DNA of 64,000 nt from Candidatus Kinetoplastibacterium desouzaii TCC079E (lineage in GTDB: Bacteria; Pseudomonadota; Gammaproteobacteria; Burkholderiales; Burkholderiaceae_B), in NCBI RefSeq assembly GCF_000340795.1, contig NC_020294.1, positions 124,001-188,000 of the forward strand. Reading direction: 5' to 3'. Shown one piece after another: positions 1-11,961 of this stretch. Numbering within the stretch: position 1 is the stretch's first letter; each line of letters opens with the position of its first letter. The translations under genes and the position numbers were made by a program. Below the pieces are notes generated by a model. The model was not told the DNA's origin, searched no databases, and was given only the letters and a program-made list of their open reading frames with translations.

Positions 1-629
1 TCTATTCCCATAAATTCATATAAAGAATCATATAGAGGTCTTAGATAAGGATCAACTTTTTGAGTTAAGTCTCCAGGAAGAAAACCTAATTTCTCACCAG
101 CTTCTACAGCAGGGCGTGTTAAAATTAATCTTTTAACCATATTTTCATTCAGAAGTTTTACAGCACAAGCTACGGCGAGCATTGTTTTCCCAGTGCCAGC
201 TGGTCCAATTCCGAAGTTAATATCATTTTTTAGAATATTATCTAGGTATTTATATTGTTGTTCTGTTCTTGGTCGAACTTTATCTATTAATAAAAAAGAG
301 TTGTTTAGAAACTGGTTGTCATTTATGTTTTCTTTATAATTAGCACTAGAGTTAATTTCTTTTAGTCCTAAATGAATTTCTTCTTCTGTAAGTTCTTGTT
401 TTTTAGCTTGTTTGTAAAATAAACAGAGTGCTTTTTTTGCAATTAGAAAATTTTCTCCCTTTATTTTGAAAGTATTGCCAACTCGTATTATTACAGTGCT
501 CGTATTGTGTGATATTGTTTTAATATTAATATCTAGTGGACCACATAATCTAGATAAAGAATCATTATCAATATTATTAAAAACTATTTGATCAATATTT
601 GTTGAATCGTTTGATGTTTTATTTTGCAT
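1..629 (-). CDS. phoH: PhoH-like ATPase, N-terminal part (cut by window start)
   Basis: This is the first ~209 residues of a PhoH/YbeZ-family P-loop ATPase; the rest lies outside the window. The start is the ATG whose complement is at 627-629, only 7 bases after the miaB stop, so the two are probably cotranscribed. The translation shows a KH-like N-terminal region with the run [11 protein letters not shown], then a Walker A motif GPAGTGKT and the family segment [19 protein letters not shown]. In many proteobacteria miaB-phoH-ybeY-ybeX form one cluster linked to RNA metabolism and ribosome quality control. That context is established knowledge; only miaB and phoH are visible here. The exact cellular role of PhoH proteins is not settled. 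Confidence 0.93.
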   Translation of the reverse strand, partial: MQNKTSNDSTNIDQIVFNNIDNDSLSRLCGPLDINIKTISHNTSTVIIRVGNTFKIKGENFLIAKKALCLFYKQAKKQELTEEEIHLGLKEINSSANYKENINDNQFLNNSFLLIDKVRPRTEQQYKYLDNILKNDINFGIGPAGTGKTMLAVACAVKLLNENMVKRLILTRPAVEAGEKLGFLPGDLTQKVDPYLRPLYDSLYEFMGI

Positions 630-636
630 ATTATAA

Positions 637-1992
637 TTAATTAATTATTTTACCTCTTAAAGTATTGCTATTCACTTTAGTGATCTCTATGTTTACAATA
701 TCACCTATTTTATTGTTAAAGGAAACAAAATTAACTACTCTGTTATTCTCAGTGCGACCCATTAACTCATTATTATTTAATTTTGATTTTCCTTCTATTA
801 ATACTTTTTGAACCGTTCCTAACATAGAATTTGCAATATTTTTTGCTTGTGTATTTATTAAATTTTGTAGTCTTTGTAATCTATTTAGCTTTTCATCATA
901 TTGTATTGTATCTTTAATGTTTGCTGCTGGAGTTCCAGGTCTAGGAGAATATATAAAGGAGAAAGAGGTATCAAATTCTATTTCTTCTATTAGTGATAGT
1001 GTTTTTTGGAAATCTATTTCAGTTTCTCCTGGGAAACCAACAATAAAATCAGAAGATATTTTCAAACCACTTCTGGCTATTCTTAAATTTCTAATAATTG
1101 ATTTATATTCGATTGCAGAATATCCTCTTTTCATTGATGATAAAATACGATCACTTCCTGATTGTACTGGCAAATGAAGAAAAGATACTAACTTGGGTAG
1201 ATTTGTATATGCTTCGTAAATTCTTTTTGTCATTTCTCTTGGATGAGATGTGGTATATCTAATTCTTTCAATTCCTGGTATTTCGTGTATATACTCAATT
1301 AACATTGCAAGATCTGCGGTATTAGTAGTATTATTTAGTTGTCCTCTGTATGCATTTACATTTTGTCCTAGTAGAGTTACTTCTTTTACTCCATTGTCAG
1401 CAAGATCTGCAACCTCTATTAAAACATCTTCGAATGGTCTAGATATTTCTGTTCCTCTTGTATAAGGAACAACGCAAAAACTACAATATTTACTACATCC
1501 TTCCATTATAGATACAAATGCTGTTGGTCCTTCAACAGTGGAAGGAGGCATAGCATCAAATTTTTCTATTTCAGGGAAGCTGATATCAATTTGTGGTTTA
1601 TTATATTTTATTCTAGAATCAAGCATCTCTGATACCTTGTGTAAGGTTTGTGGTCCAAACACAATATCTACAAATGGTGCTCTTCTTAATATTTCACTAC
1701 CTTCTTGGCTAGCAACACATCCACCAACACCTATAATAAGCTCTGGTTTATTTTTCTTAAATTCTTTAATTCGTCCTAGATCAGAAAAAACTTTTTCTTG
1801 TGCTTTTTCTCTTATTGAACAAGTATTTAATATTATAATATCAGCCTCTTCAACCTTGCTTGTTAGTTCTGCATTTTTGTGTGTTCTTAATATGTCAATA
1901 ATTTTCTTGGAGTCATATTCATTCATTTGACAACCAAAAGTTTTAATATGAACTTTAGAAATATTAGTAGTTTCTTTTTTGCTATTTGTCAT
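637..1992 (-). CDS. miaB: tRNA-2-methylthio-N6-dimethylallyladenosine synthase
   Basis: MiaB is a radical-SAM methylthiotransferase that adds the 2-methylthio group to i6A37 in tRNAs reading UNN codons. The protein has 451 residues, normal for the family. The N-terminal UPF0004 domain carries the three auxiliary-cluster cysteines at about C21 (FGCQMN), C58 (NTCSIRE) and C92 (GGCVAS). The radical-SAM CxxxCxxC motif is at C166/C170/C173, and a TRAM RNA-binding domain fills the last ~75 residues. All expected cysteines are present. The gene starts 13 bases after the secF stop and ends 7 bases before phoH, suggesting one transcript. The secF-miaB adjacency may be a deletion junction. Confidence 0.97.
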   Translation of the reverse strand: MTNSKKETTNISKVHIKTFGCQMNEYDSKKIIDILRTHKNAELTSKVEEADIIILNTCSIREKAQEKVFSDLGRIKEFKKNKPELIIGVGGCVASQEGSEILRRAPFVDIVFGPQTLHKVSEMLDSRIKYNKPQIDISFPEIEKFDAMPPSTVEGPTAFVSIMEGCSKYCSFCVVPYTRGTEISRPFEDVLIEVADLADNGVKEVTLLGQNVNAYRGQLNNTTNTADLAMLIEYIHEIPGIERIRYTTSHPREMTKRIYEAYTNLPKLVSFLHLPVQSGSDRILSSMKRGYSAIEYKSIIRNLRIARSGLKISSDFIVGFPGETEIDFQKTLSLIEEIEFDTSFSFIYSPRPGTPAANIKDTIQYDEKLNRLQRLQNLINTQAKNIANSMLGTVQKVLIEGKSKLNNNELMGRTENNRVVNFVSFNNKIGDIVNIEITKVNSNTLRGKIIN

Positions 1993-2005
1993 AAAACTAT
2001 TTGTA

Positions 2006-2941
2006 TTAATGTTTATTAATAGTGAGATTTTTTTTAGATATATTTTTATTGCCTTTAAAATTTAACCACATAGCTAAGGATGCTGATATAAATATCGACG
2101 AATAAATACCAAACCATATTCCTATTGTTAAGGCAATGGAAAAATAATGTAAGGAATGTCCACCAAAGAAAAATAATGATAACACCATAAATTGAGTTGA
2201 TGTATGAGTTATTATTGTTCTAGAAATTGTTTGAGTAATAGATTTATTTATAATATCTTCGACATTATAGTCTGAATCTTTGGAGCAATTTTCTCTAATT
2301 CTGTCCATAATAATTACAGATTCGTTAACAGAATATCCAAGAACAGCCAAAATTCCAGCTAAAACAGCAAGAGAAAACTCCCAATGAAAAAAAGCAAAAA
2401 AACCTAATATTATTGTCACATCATGTAAATTTGCGATTACTCCGGATACAGCAAGCCGCCATTCAAACCTAAAGCTTAGATAAGTTATTATACCAATGAT
2501 AACCATTGTTAGGGCAAGCAAACCATCCCTTGCTAGTTTTTCTCCAACTTGTGGTCCTATTATTTCAATTTTATTGATTTGGAAAGATTTTTCATGTTTT
2601 TGTAGCCTTGATAGTATCTCATTAATTTGATGTTTTTCAGAATTGTTTTCTAATGTAGGTATTTTAATCATTATTTCTTTCGAAGACCCAAAATATTGAA
2701 TTTGTAATTTATCGTAATTATCAATATCCGCAAAAGATTCTCTGATTTTATCTAGAGATATTATTTTATTTCCAGTATAGCTTGCTTCTATTACTGATCC
2801 GCCTGTAAATTCAGTGGAAAGATTTAGTCCGTTTTTTTGTATAAAGAACAATGCTGTTATAAATGTGATTAAACTTACTAAATTTAACAAAACCGCATGC
2901 CTCATAAAAGGTATAGTTTTACTAATGCGAAACAATTCCAT
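2006..2941 (-). CDS. secF: Protein translocase subunit SecF
   Basis: SecF is an inner-membrane subunit of the Sec translocon accessory complex SecDF-YajC, which uses the proton gradient to help pull exported proteins across the membrane. The 311-residue protein has one N-terminal membrane helix (about residues 12-33), a periplasmic domain beginning near the motif TEFTGGS, and five C-terminal helices. The family segment [21 protein letters not shown] is visible around residues 200-220. Length is normal. It follows secD after 92 bases on the same strand, the usual yajC-secD-secF order. Confidence 0.96.
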   Translation of the reverse strand: MELFRISKTIPFMRHAVLLNLVSLITFITALFFIQKNGLNLSTEFTGGSVIEASYTGNKIISLDKIRESFADIDNYDKLQIQYFGSSKEIMIKIPTLENNSEKHQINEILSRLQKHEKSFQINKIEIIGPQVGEKLARDGLLALTMVIIGIITYLSFRFEWRLAVSGVIANLHDVTIILGFFAFFHWEFSLAVLAGILAVLGYSVNESVIIMDRIRENCSKDSDYNVEDIINKSITQTISRTIITHTSTQFMVLSLFFFGGHSLHYFSIALTIGIWFGIYSSIFISASLAMWLNFKGNKNISKKNLTINKH

Positions 2942-3033
2942 TTTAAATTTACCTTAACTGTATATAGTTTTAATATCAAAAAGTTATTTATTTAAGTTTT
3001 TTGATTTCTATGTCTATCCTATAGATATTGTTT

Positions 3034-4899
3034 TTAAGTTTTTTTGTTTCCATAGAAAAATTTTACTAGAAACTTGAAAAACACTACAGATGTAAATATA
3101 GAAGAAATTATTCCTATGCAGTGCACTACAGCAAATCCTTTTATAGGTCCTGATCCTAAAGTTAGTAAAGACATACCAACTATTAGGGCTGTTAAATTTG
3201 AATCTAATATTGTATTCCAAGCTTTCTTAAATCCATCATTTATTGCTTTTTGAGGTATTGATCCAGATCTTAACTCTTCTCGTATTCGTTCGTTGATTAG
3301 CACATTTGCATCTATTGATATTCCAACAGTTAATGCAATAGCTGCTATTCCAGGTAAAGTAATAGTTGCTTGTAATATTGATAGGCAAGCAACTATTAAT
3401 AGTATATTTAAAGCTAGTCCTATAGCTGAAAACAAACCTAATAGATGGTAGTATATTACCATAAAGATTACTATAGCTATAAAACCACCAGCAATAGATT
3501 TTAAGCCTTTGTTAATATTAGTCAAACCTAAACTTGGCCCTATGATCTTTTCTTCTATTACGCTCATTTCTGCTGCTAACATGCCTGATCGTAGTAGTAA
3601 AGATATATCAGTAGCTTGTTGGTAATTCATGGATCCAGTAATTTGTATATTACCATTAGGTATTTGACTCCTTATTACTGGAGCTGTAACAATTTCTCCT
3701 TTTCCATTCTCAAATAATATTATAGCCAGTCTTTTATTGATATTATCCCTAGTTACGTCTTTGAATATTTTAGATCCCTTATTGTCTAAAATTAAATTTA
3801 CTGATGCTTGTCCAGTATTATGATCTCTTCCAGGTTGTGCATTTTGTATATTTGAACTATTGAGTATTGGCTGAGAGTAAACAAGAATCTTTTGTTTATT
3901 AGAGTCATAGAAATATTCTGTACCTATAGGTATTATTCCTTTTGATATTAGTGATTGACTTATTTTAGAATCATCTACTAGTCGAAATTCTAGCGTTGCT
4001 GTTCTGCCTAATATTTCTTTGGCTTTAGTAATATCTTGTAATCCTGGTAGTTGAACCACAATACTATCAGTTCCTTGTTGCTGTATTATAGGTTCAGAAA
4101 CACCTAGTCCATTAATACGGTTGTGTAATGTAAGTAAGTTTTGTTTTAAAGCATTTGCTTTAATCTCAGAAATTGTTTGGCTATCAAATTTACATTCAAG
4201 TTTATTATTTGGTTTTATTTCATTATTGATAATAATTCCATTAACAGATTGGGAAATTGTTTTTATTATTATGTTTATGTCTTTAGTTTGTGATGTTTCT
4301 ATATATACAGATTTTGCATTACGATAGACATTAACATCTTTGATTCCATTGTGTTTTAGTAAGGTCTTTATGTCCATAACTAAGCCATCATATCTGGAGA
4401 GTATCGCTTCGTCCATATGTACTTTAATTAGTAGATGTACTCCTCCTCTTAAGTCTAAACCAAGCACCATTGGTTTGGGAGAGAACATTCCCATATTTCT
4501 CATCCATTTAGGTGAGTTTGATGTTATATTAGGCGTTACAATATAGGATTTATGTTGAGAATTTCTATTGAGCGTTTTTTCAATTATATTATTAGCAAGT
4601 ATTTGATCGTCTGTATTATTCAATCTAATTGTAATAATATTAGCCGGTATTTTTTTTTCTACTGATGCTTTTTTGTAGGGAATATTATGTTTCTTTAGTG
4701 TATTCTTAACTCGTTCTAGAATGTTCTCATTTACTAGAACATGTTTTTGGGCAGAGATAATCTGTATGGAAGGAGATACACCATACAGATTCTGGACAGA
4801 GTATAAAATACTTATAAGAACTACAACAATAATAAATATATTTTCCCGAGTGGGGTAAAGGTTCATAGAAGAGAGTAGTGTTTTTACTAATTGGTTCAT
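3034..4899 (-). CDS. secD: Protein translocase subunit SecD
   Basis: SecD is the larger RND-like subunit of SecDF-YajC. The protein has 621 residues, normal for beta- and gammaproteobacteria. It has an N-terminal membrane helix, the conserved segment VLGLDLRGGVHLL near residue 150, the large periplasmic P1 region, and a six-helix block after about residue 450 containing the RND motif VGISIDANVLINERIREE. Its ATG overlaps the yajC stop by one base (TAATG), a sign of translational coupling. Nothing appears truncated. Confidence 0.97.
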   Translation of the reverse strand: MNQLVKTLLSSMNLYPTRENIFIIVVVLISILYSVQNLYGVSPSIQIISAQKHVLVNENILERVKNTLKKHNIPYKKASVEKKIPANIITIRLNNTDDQILANNIIEKTLNRNSQHKSYIVTPNITSNSPKWMRNMGMFSPKPMVLGLDLRGGVHLLIKVHMDEAILSRYDGLVMDIKTLLKHNGIKDVNVYRNAKSVYIETSQTKDINIIIKTISQSVNGIIINNEIKPNNKLECKFDSQTISEIKANALKQNLLTLHNRINGLGVSEPIIQQQGTDSIVVQLPGLQDITKAKEILGRTATLEFRLVDDSKISQSLISKGIIPIGTEYFYDSNKQKILVYSQPILNSSNIQNAQPGRDHNTGQASVNLILDNKGSKIFKDVTRDNINKRLAIILFENGKGEIVTAPVIRSQIPNGNIQITGSMNYQQATDISLLLRSGMLAAEMSVIEEKIIGPSLGLTNINKGLKSIAGGFIAIVIFMVIYYHLLGLFSAIGLALNILLIVACLSILQATITLPGIAAIALTVGISIDANVLINERIREELRSGSIPQKAINDGFKKAWNTILDSNLTALIVGMSLLTLGSGPIKGFAVVHCIGIISSIFTSVVFFKFLVKFFYGNKKT

Positions 4900-5243
4900 T
4901 ATAGGGATTTTATAGTACCTTTAGGCATAACTCCAATAACAGAATTTTTTTGAACTATTATTTCAACTGCCTGATTATTTAGAATAGAGACTTCAAGAAA
5001 TATATAATTGTCTTGTACGTTGTTTATTGTTCCCATTATTCCACCAGATGTGCTTACTTCATCTCCTTTGGCAAGAGAGTTCAATAGCTCTTTATGTTCT
5101 TTTTGGCGTTTTACTTGAGGTCTAATCATTAAAAAATATAAAACGACAAACATTATTATTATAGGTAACATACTTATTATTGCATTACCTTCTGATGCAT
5201 TTGCTTGAGCTAATACAAATGTTGGAAAATTAGTTGTGTACAT
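4899..5243 (-). CDS. yajC: Sec translocase accessory protein YajC
   Basis: A small 114-residue protein with one hydrophobic helix at about residues 22-42, ending in the family hallmark FLMIRPQVKRQKEH, and a soluble C-terminal domain with the segment GDEVSTSGGIMGTI. YajC binds SecDF. It is the first gene of yajC-secD-secF and overlaps secD by one base. Upstream, tgt lies 69 bases away on the same strand, the common betaproteobacterial order queA-tgt-yajC-secD-secF. Confidence 0.95.
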   Translation of the reverse strand: MYTTNFPTFVLAQANASEGNAIISMLPIIIMFVVLYFLMIRPQVKRQKEHKELLNSLAKGDEVSTSGGIMGTINNVQDNYIFLEVSILNNQAVEIIVQKNSVIGVMPKGTIKSL

Positions 5244-5312
5244 TTAAAGACTCCTAAGATTTATTAGGTATTTATTCTATCATTTGTTTCTTGTTTTATG
5301 TTTTTATAAAGT

Positions 5313-6458
<1,146 letters not shown>

Positions 6459-6484
6459 CTATTAAATTTATTTTTCTTGTTCTT

Positions 6485-7546
6485 TTATTTAGAAGGCTCT
6501 ATAAACATCGCATCTCCATAACTAAAAAAACGATATTTTTCTTTTATTGCATGTGTATAAGCCTCTTGAATCATTTTTCTTTCTGCCAGAGCTGATACCA
6601 AAAGAAGCAGAGTAGATTTTGGCAGATGAAAATTTGTAATTAATGCATCTATTATTCGGAATTTATATCCTGGTTTGATGTATAAATTAGTTTCTTCTTG
6701 AGTGGCGTTATGTATAATTCTATTTCGATTATCATAATTATCTTTTATTAAAGATGCAGATTCTAAAGCTCTTGCGCTAGTAGTTCCAACTGCAATGATT
6801 CTTTTACCGTCGGCTCTGGTGTTTTTAATTGCATCTATAGTGATTTGTGGAATCATATATCTTTCTGCATGCATTACATGGTCTTCAAAGTTATTTGTTC
6901 TTATTGGTTGAAAAGTTCCAGCACCCACATGCAATGTTAGAAATGCTGTTTTCACTCCTTGATTTTTTAAGTCATCTATTATTTCTTGGTCAAAGTGAAG
7001 ACCTGCTGTAGGAGCAGCAACTGCTCCTAATTCTTTTGCATATATTGTTTGATATCTAAATTCATCATTAGGATTTATGTTTTTTTTTATATATGGAGGT
7101 AGAGGGATTGTTCCATATTTATCTAGAACGTTATATATGTCTTCAGAAAAACTCACTTTAAAAAAATTATTTTGACGTTCTTTCACTAATACATATATGT
7201 CTTTTGAAACAAATAATTTACTTCCATTTTTTATAGGTTTATTTGATTTAATTTGCACAATTGCTTGATGGCTTTCTAGAATTCTTTCTAACATTATTTC
7301 AGATTTTCCACCACTTTCTTTAAAGGATTGCAGCCTTGCCTTTATAACCTTAGTATCATTGAAAATTAGCAAATCTCCAGGTTTTATTAGTTTTTTTATG
7401 TCATAAAAAAACAGATCATGTATATTTTTATTTTTATCTATATGTAATAGTCTACTCGAACTTCTTTTATCAGAAGGGTTTTGAGCTATGAGATCATTGG
7501 GGATGATATAATCGAAAAATTTAGTTTCTAATTTTTGTGAATACAT
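6485..7546 (-). CDS. queA: S-adenosylmethionine:tRNA ribosyltransferase-isomerase
   Basis: QueA transfers and isomerises the ribosyl group of SAM onto preQ1 in tRNA to give epoxyqueuosine. The protein has 353 residues, a normal length. Family segments seen are LIFNDTKVIKARL in the N-terminal half, AAPTAGLHF near residue 178, LHVGAGTFQP and VGTTSARALES, and DALITNFHLPKSTLLLLVSA near the C-terminus. I see no Shine-Dalgarno sequence before this ATG, but the N-terminal sequence aligns with the family. It is followed by tgt. Upstream is a 311-base gap that may hold a decayed gene. Confidence 0.96.
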   Translation of the reverse strand: MYSQKLETKFFDYIIPNDLIAQNPSDKRSSSRLLHIDKNKNIHDLFFYDIKKLIKPGDLLIFNDTKVIKARLQSFKESGGKSEIMLERILESHQAIVQIKSNKPIKNGSKLFVSKDIYVLVKERQNNFFKVSFSEDIYNVLDKYGTIPLPPYIKKNINPNDEFRYQTIYAKELGAVAAPTAGLHFDQEIIDDLKNQGVKTAFLTLHVGAGTFQPIRTNNFEDHVMHAERYMIPQITIDAIKNTRADGKRIIAVGTTSARALESASLIKDNYDNRNRIIHNATQEETNLYIKPGYKFRIIDALITNFHLPKSTLLLLVSALAERKMIQEAYTHAIKEKYRFFSYGDAMFIEPSK

Positions 7547-7857
7547 TTTTATTAAGGAGTATAAAACGGTAACAATAATACATATTTATATGGTTGGCAA
7601 ATATATACTAGGAATTATTTTTTTGAGTTAGGATGCTTTTTTAAAAATGCATATGATATATCATATCTCTGTGAGATATCTATTATTAAATTAATTATAG
7701 ATAATATGGAATTGAATTATATTCAGTTTTTCTAATTATATATTTAATATAATCTGAATATTAAAATGTCTCTTTAGGCCAACATTATATATTTCTTAGT
7801 TAGGCATCTTATTGTTTCTATTTTGAGATTCTACTTTGATTAAAGTTTATATAAGTA
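7547..7857. other. 311-base non-coding gap between rsmE and queA
   Basis: No intact gene is present. The stretch is very AT-rich. On the minus strand a 33-codon open segment at 7615-7716 has protein-like composition and may be a gene remnant, described separately. The inverted repeat around 7655-7675 (gatatatc-type) is short and AT-only. A promoter for queA-tgt-yajC-secDF may lie here, but I cannot point to convincing -35/-10 boxes. Confidence 0.6.
7615..7716 (-). pseudogene. Possible remnant of the recG 3' end
   Basis: An open segment without a start codon ends in TAA at 7615-7617 and reads, at its C-terminal end, DISQRYDISYAFLKKHP followed by NSKK. RecG proteins often end with a segment of the pattern D-x-x-L-x(3)-A-x(3)-A-x-x-LL-x-x-HP, which this resembles. 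In Burkholderiales I recall recG lying next to queA, so a decaying recG is the expected occupant. The evidence is weak: the match is short, there is no upstream continuation in frame, and AT-rich spacer yields open segments by chance. Confidence 0.25.
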
Positions 7858-8598
7858 TTAATTATTCCATAATAGAGTACTGCTTGCAATTGATGTTATG
7901 ACAATACCGGCTGTTTCAGTTCTTAGTATTCTAGATCCAGAATTTACTGGATATATGTTAATAGTAGATTCTGCTATTAAACACTCTTCTTGTGACCATC
8001 CTCCTTCTGGGCCTATCATTATAGATAGAGAATTTATATTATTTCTAGAAAGTAAAAGTTTTTCTATTTTGATGTTGCTTTTAGTATTACAAAATAAGTG
8101 TATGTTATTCAGTGGTGATGCCATATAGGAGTTAAATTCTATTGGTTTTGCTATTTTTGTTATTCTATTGCGTCCACATTGTTCGCTTGCTGATTCGGCG
8201 ATTTTACTCCAATGGCTCATACGTTTTTCTAATTTTTCATTTGCTATATGTATTATGCTTCTTTTTGTATATAGTGGTATTATCGTTTTTACTCCCAATT
8301 CGGATGCTTTTTCAATTATAAAGTCCATTTTGTTGTTCGTCGTCATAGATTGTATAAGTGTGATATCTCCATCTAGTTCTGCTTCTCTAGGATCAAAGGA
8401 AGATATTAGAGCAAATGTTTTGTCTTTCTGGAATTCTATTGTTGCTTTGAACTCTCCTGATTCTCCATTGAATAATATTATATTAGAATAATTTCTAAGT
8501 CTAAGAACTTGTTTGGCGTGATGTGATATTGCTTTTGGTAGTAATATATGAGTATTAGTCTGTATCTTTTCATTTAAGAAGAAACGTGGTAAATGCAT
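7858..8598 (-). CDS. rsmE: 16S rRNA m3U1498 methyltransferase
   Basis: RsmE is a SPOUT-class methyltransferase that modifies U1498 in the 30S decoding region. The 246-residue protein has the N-terminal PUA-like domain followed by the trefoil-knot domain. Diagnostic segments are KMDFIIEKASELGV and IPLYTKRS in the middle, IGPEGGW near residue 196, and the C-terminal RILRTETAG. It is transcribed divergently from tkt across a 205-base region that should contain both promoters. Confidence 0.95.
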   Translation of the reverse strand: MHLPRFFLNEKIQTNTHILLPKAISHHAKQVLRLRNYSNIILFNGESGEFKATIEFQKDKTFALISSFDPREAELDGDITLIQSMTTNNKMDFIIEKASELGVKTIIPLYTKRSIIHIANEKLEKRMSHWSKIAESASEQCGRNRITKIAKPIEFNSYMASPLNNIHLFCNTKSNIKIEKLLLSRNNINSLSIMIGPEGGWSQEECLIAESTINIYPVNSGSRILRTETAGIVITSIASSTLLWNN

Positions 8599-8803
8599 AA
8601 TTTCGGATTGATTTAGTAATATTATTAAGATCCAACATTATAATCTAATATTGAAATTGTATATCTAAATGGTACAGAATTAATTAAGATTTGTTGATAA
8701 TAAATATTTGTTGTTAGAGTTATATTCTTATATTAGTGCTAAGTGTTAGAATGATACTTGTTATTATAAATATTTTTAATTAATGGAGTTGAAGAGCTTT
8801 CAA

Positions 8804-10846
8804 ATGGGTAATATAACTACATCTAAATTTGTTTTGTCTGATGCCATACGTATTCTTGCTATGGATGCAGTGCAACAGGCTAATTCTGGTCATCCTGGTG
8901 CCCCTATGGGCATGGCTGAAATGGCGCAAGCGTTATGGAAGAATAATTTAAAACATAACCCTAATGATCCTAATTGGATTGATAGGGATCGCTTTGTTTT
9001 GTCTAATGGACATGGTTCTATGTTAGTATATGCTTTATTGCATTTAACAGGATATGATGTATCCATAGACGATTTAAGAAATTTTCGTCAGCTTCACTCA
9101 AAGACTCCTGGTCATCCAGAGGTTGGGATTACTCCAGGAATAGAAACAACAACAGGACCACTTGGTCAAGGATTAGCTAATGCAGTTGGTATGGCTTTGG
9201 CAGAATCATTATTAGCAGAAGAGTTTAATAAACCTGATTTTAATATTATAGATCATCATACATATGCAATAGTAGGTGATGGTTGTTTAATGGAAGGTAT
9301 TTCTCATGAGGTTTGTTCTTTAGCAGGAACATTGAAACTTTCTAAGTTAATAGTTCTATATGATGATAATGGTATTTCTATTGATGGTGATGTAAAGAAC
9401 TGGTTTAATGATAATACAGCAGAACGTTTTCGTGGATATGGTTGGAATGTTATTGAAGGCGTTAATGGTCATGACGTCTCTGCTGTTGACTCTGCTATAA
9501 AATTAGCTCGTTGTCAGTCGCAAAAACCTACAATAATTATTTGTAAAACAGTTATTGGCAAAGGCTCTCCAAATATGGCTGGTACCCATAAGGTGCATGG
9601 TTCTCCTTTAGGAAGTGATGAAATTATTGCCTCTAGAGAATTTCTTAATTGGAATTATGAGCCATTTGTTATACCTGAATTTATATATAACGAATGGAGC
9701 GCTAGAGAAAATGGTCAGGAGGTGCAAAATATTTGGCAATCTAAATTTGATGCTTATTTAAATAAATATCCAAGCGCAGCATCTGAATTAAAACGTAGAA
9801 TGCAAGGTAATTTACCAGATGGGTTCGAGAACTTTGCTAAAGATTTAATACAAAAAACAATTAAAAATTCAGAAACAATTGCTACTAGGAAAGCTTCACA
9901 AAATACTATTACAGAAATTGCTAAATATTTGCCAGAATTTTTAGGTGGATCGGCTGATTTAACTGGTTCAAATTTTACGGACTGGAAAGGAGTTGTGCCT
10001 GTTAGAGCTGGTGTCAATAAGGCTATTAACTTTGGACGTCATATTAATTATGGTGTTAGAGAGTTTGGAATGGCAGCTATTATGAATGGAATTGCTCTAC
10101 ATGGAGGTTATTTGCCTTTTGGTGGTACATTCTTAACATTCTCGGATTATTCTCGTAATGCAATTCGCATGTCTGCTTTAATGAAGCAGAAAGTTGTTCA
10201 TGTGTTTACTCATGATTCTATAGGACTAGGAGAAGATGGTCCTACTCATCAATCGATAGAACATGCGGCTAGTTTGCGCCTTATACCTAACTTATCTGTC
10301 TGGAGGCCTTGTGATACAGTAGAAACTACGGTGGCTTGGTTGTATGCTATTCAAAGACCGGCAAGTGTTGGTATGAAGGTGCAGGATGGTGGTCCTTCAG
10401 CTTTATTGCTATCTAGACAGAACTTGCCTTTTGTAGAGCGTGATTCAAGAACAGTTGATTCAATATATAAAGGTGGTTATGTATTGAAAGACTCAAGTAG
10501 CTTCTCAGCTATCATTATAGCAACAGGTTCGGAAGTGGCTATTGCTTTAGATGCTCAGCAAATATTACTGGAACAAGGTATTAGAGTAAGAGTGGTTTCT
10601 ATGCCTAGTGTTGATGTATTTGATAAACAAGATCTTAATTGGAAAGAAAGTGTTTTGCCAAGAAAAATACCAAAAATTGCTATAGAAGCAGGTGTTACAA
10701 CATGTTGGTATAAATATGTTGGTTTAGATGGTTTGGTACTGGGTATAGATCGTTATGGGGAATCAGCTCCAGCCGGAAAACTATTTAAATTTTTTGGCTT
10801 AACAGTAGAAAATGTAATTTCCGCTGTAAAAAAAGTTTTATTATAA
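8804..10846 (+). CDS. tktA: Transketolase
   Basis: Transketolase is a thiamine-diphosphate enzyme moving two-carbon units in the non-oxidative pentose phosphate pathway. I place the start at ATG 8804 rather than the in-frame ATG 8783, because GAAGAG sits 7 bases before 8804 while nothing resembling a ribosome site precedes 8783; this gives 680 residues. Motifs include SGHPGAPMG near the N-terminus, the ThDP-binding GDGCLMEG segment, the catalytic GEDGPTHQ region, and a complete C-terminal domain. It opens a plus-strand cluster with gap (12 bases downstream) and pgk. With transaldolase at 29987-30937 it supplies pentose and erythrose phosphates. Confidence 0.96.
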   Translation: MGNITTSKFVLSDAIRILAMDAVQQANSGHPGAPMGMAEMAQALWKNNLKHNPNDPNWIDRDRFVLSNGHGSMLVYALLHLTGYDVSIDDLRNFRQLHSKTPGHPEVGITPGIETTTGPLGQGLANAVGMALAESLLAEEFNKPDFNIIDHHTYAIVGDGCLMEGISHEVCSLAGTLKLSKLIVLYDDNGISIDGDVKNWFNDNTAERFRGYGWNVIEGVNGHDVSAVDSAIKLARCQSQKPTIIICKTVIGKGSPNMAGTHKVHGSPLGSDEIIASREFLNWNYEPFVIPEFIYNEWSARENGQEVQNIWQSKFDAYLNKYPSAASELKRRMQGNLPDGFENFAKDLIQKTIKNSETIATRKASQNTITEIAKYLPEFLGGSADLTGSNFTDWKGVVPVRAGVNKAINFGRHINYGVREFGMAAIMNGIALHGGYLPFGGTFLTFSDYSRNAIRMSALMKQKVVHVFTHDSIGLGEDGPTHQSIEHAASLRLIPNLSVWRPCDTVETTVAWLYAIQRPASVGMKVQDGGPSALLLSRQNLPFVERDSRTVDSIYKGGYVLKDSSSFSAIIIATGSEVAIALDAQQILLEQGIRVRVVSMPSVDVFDKQDLNWKESVLPRKIPKIAIEAGVTTCWYKYVGLDGLVLGIDRYGESAPAGKLFKFFGLTVENVISAVKKVLL

Positions 10847-10858
10847 AGGAGTCCAATT

Positions 10859-11869
10859 ATGGTGATTAGAGTAGCTATCAATGGTTACGGTAGAATAGGA
10901 CGTAATATTTTAAGAGCTCATTATGAAGGTGGTAAGAAACATAATATAGAAATTGTAGCTATAAATGACATGGGAGGCATTGAGTCAAGTGCTCATTTAA
11001 CAAGATTTGATACAGCTCATGGAAAGTTTAATGGTTCTGTTTCTTTGGAAGCAAATAATTTGATAGTTAATGGTGATAGAATAAGGATGTTATCTAGTAG
11101 AGATCCGTATGAATTGCCTTGGCGAGATCTTAATGTTGACGTTGTTTTAGAGTGCACTGGGGCTTTTGTTTCAAAAGAGAAATCTATTGCTCATATAAAA
11201 AGCGGGGCGAAAAAGGTTATTATATCAGCCCCTGGCGGCAATGATGTTGATGCTACTATTGTTTTTGGTGTTAATCACAATATTTTAAAATCTAGTTATA
11301 CTGTTATTTCTAATGCATCGTGCACAACAAATTGTTTGGTGCCTTTAGTTAAGCCACTTAACGATTCTATTGGTATCGAGAATGGTTTGATGACAACAGT
11401 TCATTCTTATACTAATGATCAAGTTCTTACAGATGTGTCTCATAAGGATTTACGTAGGGCAAGATCCGCAACCATGAGTATGATTCCAACAAAGACAGGA
11501 GCTGCAGCGGCAGTTGGGCTAGTTCTTCCGGAATTAAAAGGTAAATTAGATGGTTGTTCTATAAGAGTTCCAACTATTAATGTATCATTAGTTGATCTTT
11601 CTTTTATTGCGAGAAGGGAAACTTCTGTAGAAGATGTTAATGAAATTGTTAGAATGGCTTCAGAGACTTACTTAAAAGGGATTCTTGAATTTAGTACTGA
11701 TTTGTTGGTTTCTAGCGATTATAACCATAATCCAGCATCTAGTATTTTTGATTCTACTTTGACTAAAGTTTCAGGGAAACTTGTTAAAGTGTTTTCCTGG
11801 TATGATAACGAGTGGGGATTTTCTAATAGAATGTTAGATACTACGGTTGCGTTAATGCAGGCTAAATAA
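10859..11869 (+). CDS. gap: Glyceraldehyde-3-phosphate dehydrogenase
   Basis: GAPDH oxidises glyceraldehyde 3-phosphate to 1,3-bisphosphoglycerate with NAD. The 336-residue protein shows the Rossmann motif NGYGRIGRN at residues 8-16, the catalytic SNASCTTNC segment with C155, the general base H182, and the C-terminal [11 protein letters not shown] segment. The start is an ATG with AAAGGAG about 8 bases upstream. It lies between tkt and pgk, an arrangement typical of betaproteobacteria and consistent with one transcript. Confidence 0.97.
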   Translation: MVIRVAINGYGRIGRNILRAHYEGGKKHNIEIVAINDMGGIESSAHLTRFDTAHGKFNGSVSLEANNLIVNGDRIRMLSSRDPYELPWRDLNVDVVLECTGAFVSKEKSIAHIKSGAKKVIISAPGGNDVDATIVFGVNHNILKSSYTVISNASCTTNCLVPLVKPLNDSIGIENGLMTTVHSYTNDQVLTDVSHKDLRRARSATMSMIPTKTGAAAAVGLVLPELKGKLDGCSIRVPTINVSLVDLSFIARRETSVEDVNEIVRMASETYLKGILEFSTDLLVSSDYNHNPASSIFDSTLTKVSGKLVKVFSWYDNEWGFSNRMLDTTVALMQAK

Positions 11870-11961
11870 GTTTTTAAGTTTTAGTGGGTGTATTTGGTTT
11901 GTTATAGAACTAGATATGCCCATTTTATATTGTATTCAAGGTTATCAGGAGGATTTTTAGG

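Noticed and set aside
8168-8491. Plus-strand open frame of about 107 codons opposite rsmE, and similar antisense frames opposite miaB, tgt, mutS, ftsH and uppP
   Set aside because: They lie wholly inside clearly conserved genes on the other strand, lack family motifs and have compositions expected of reverse translation.
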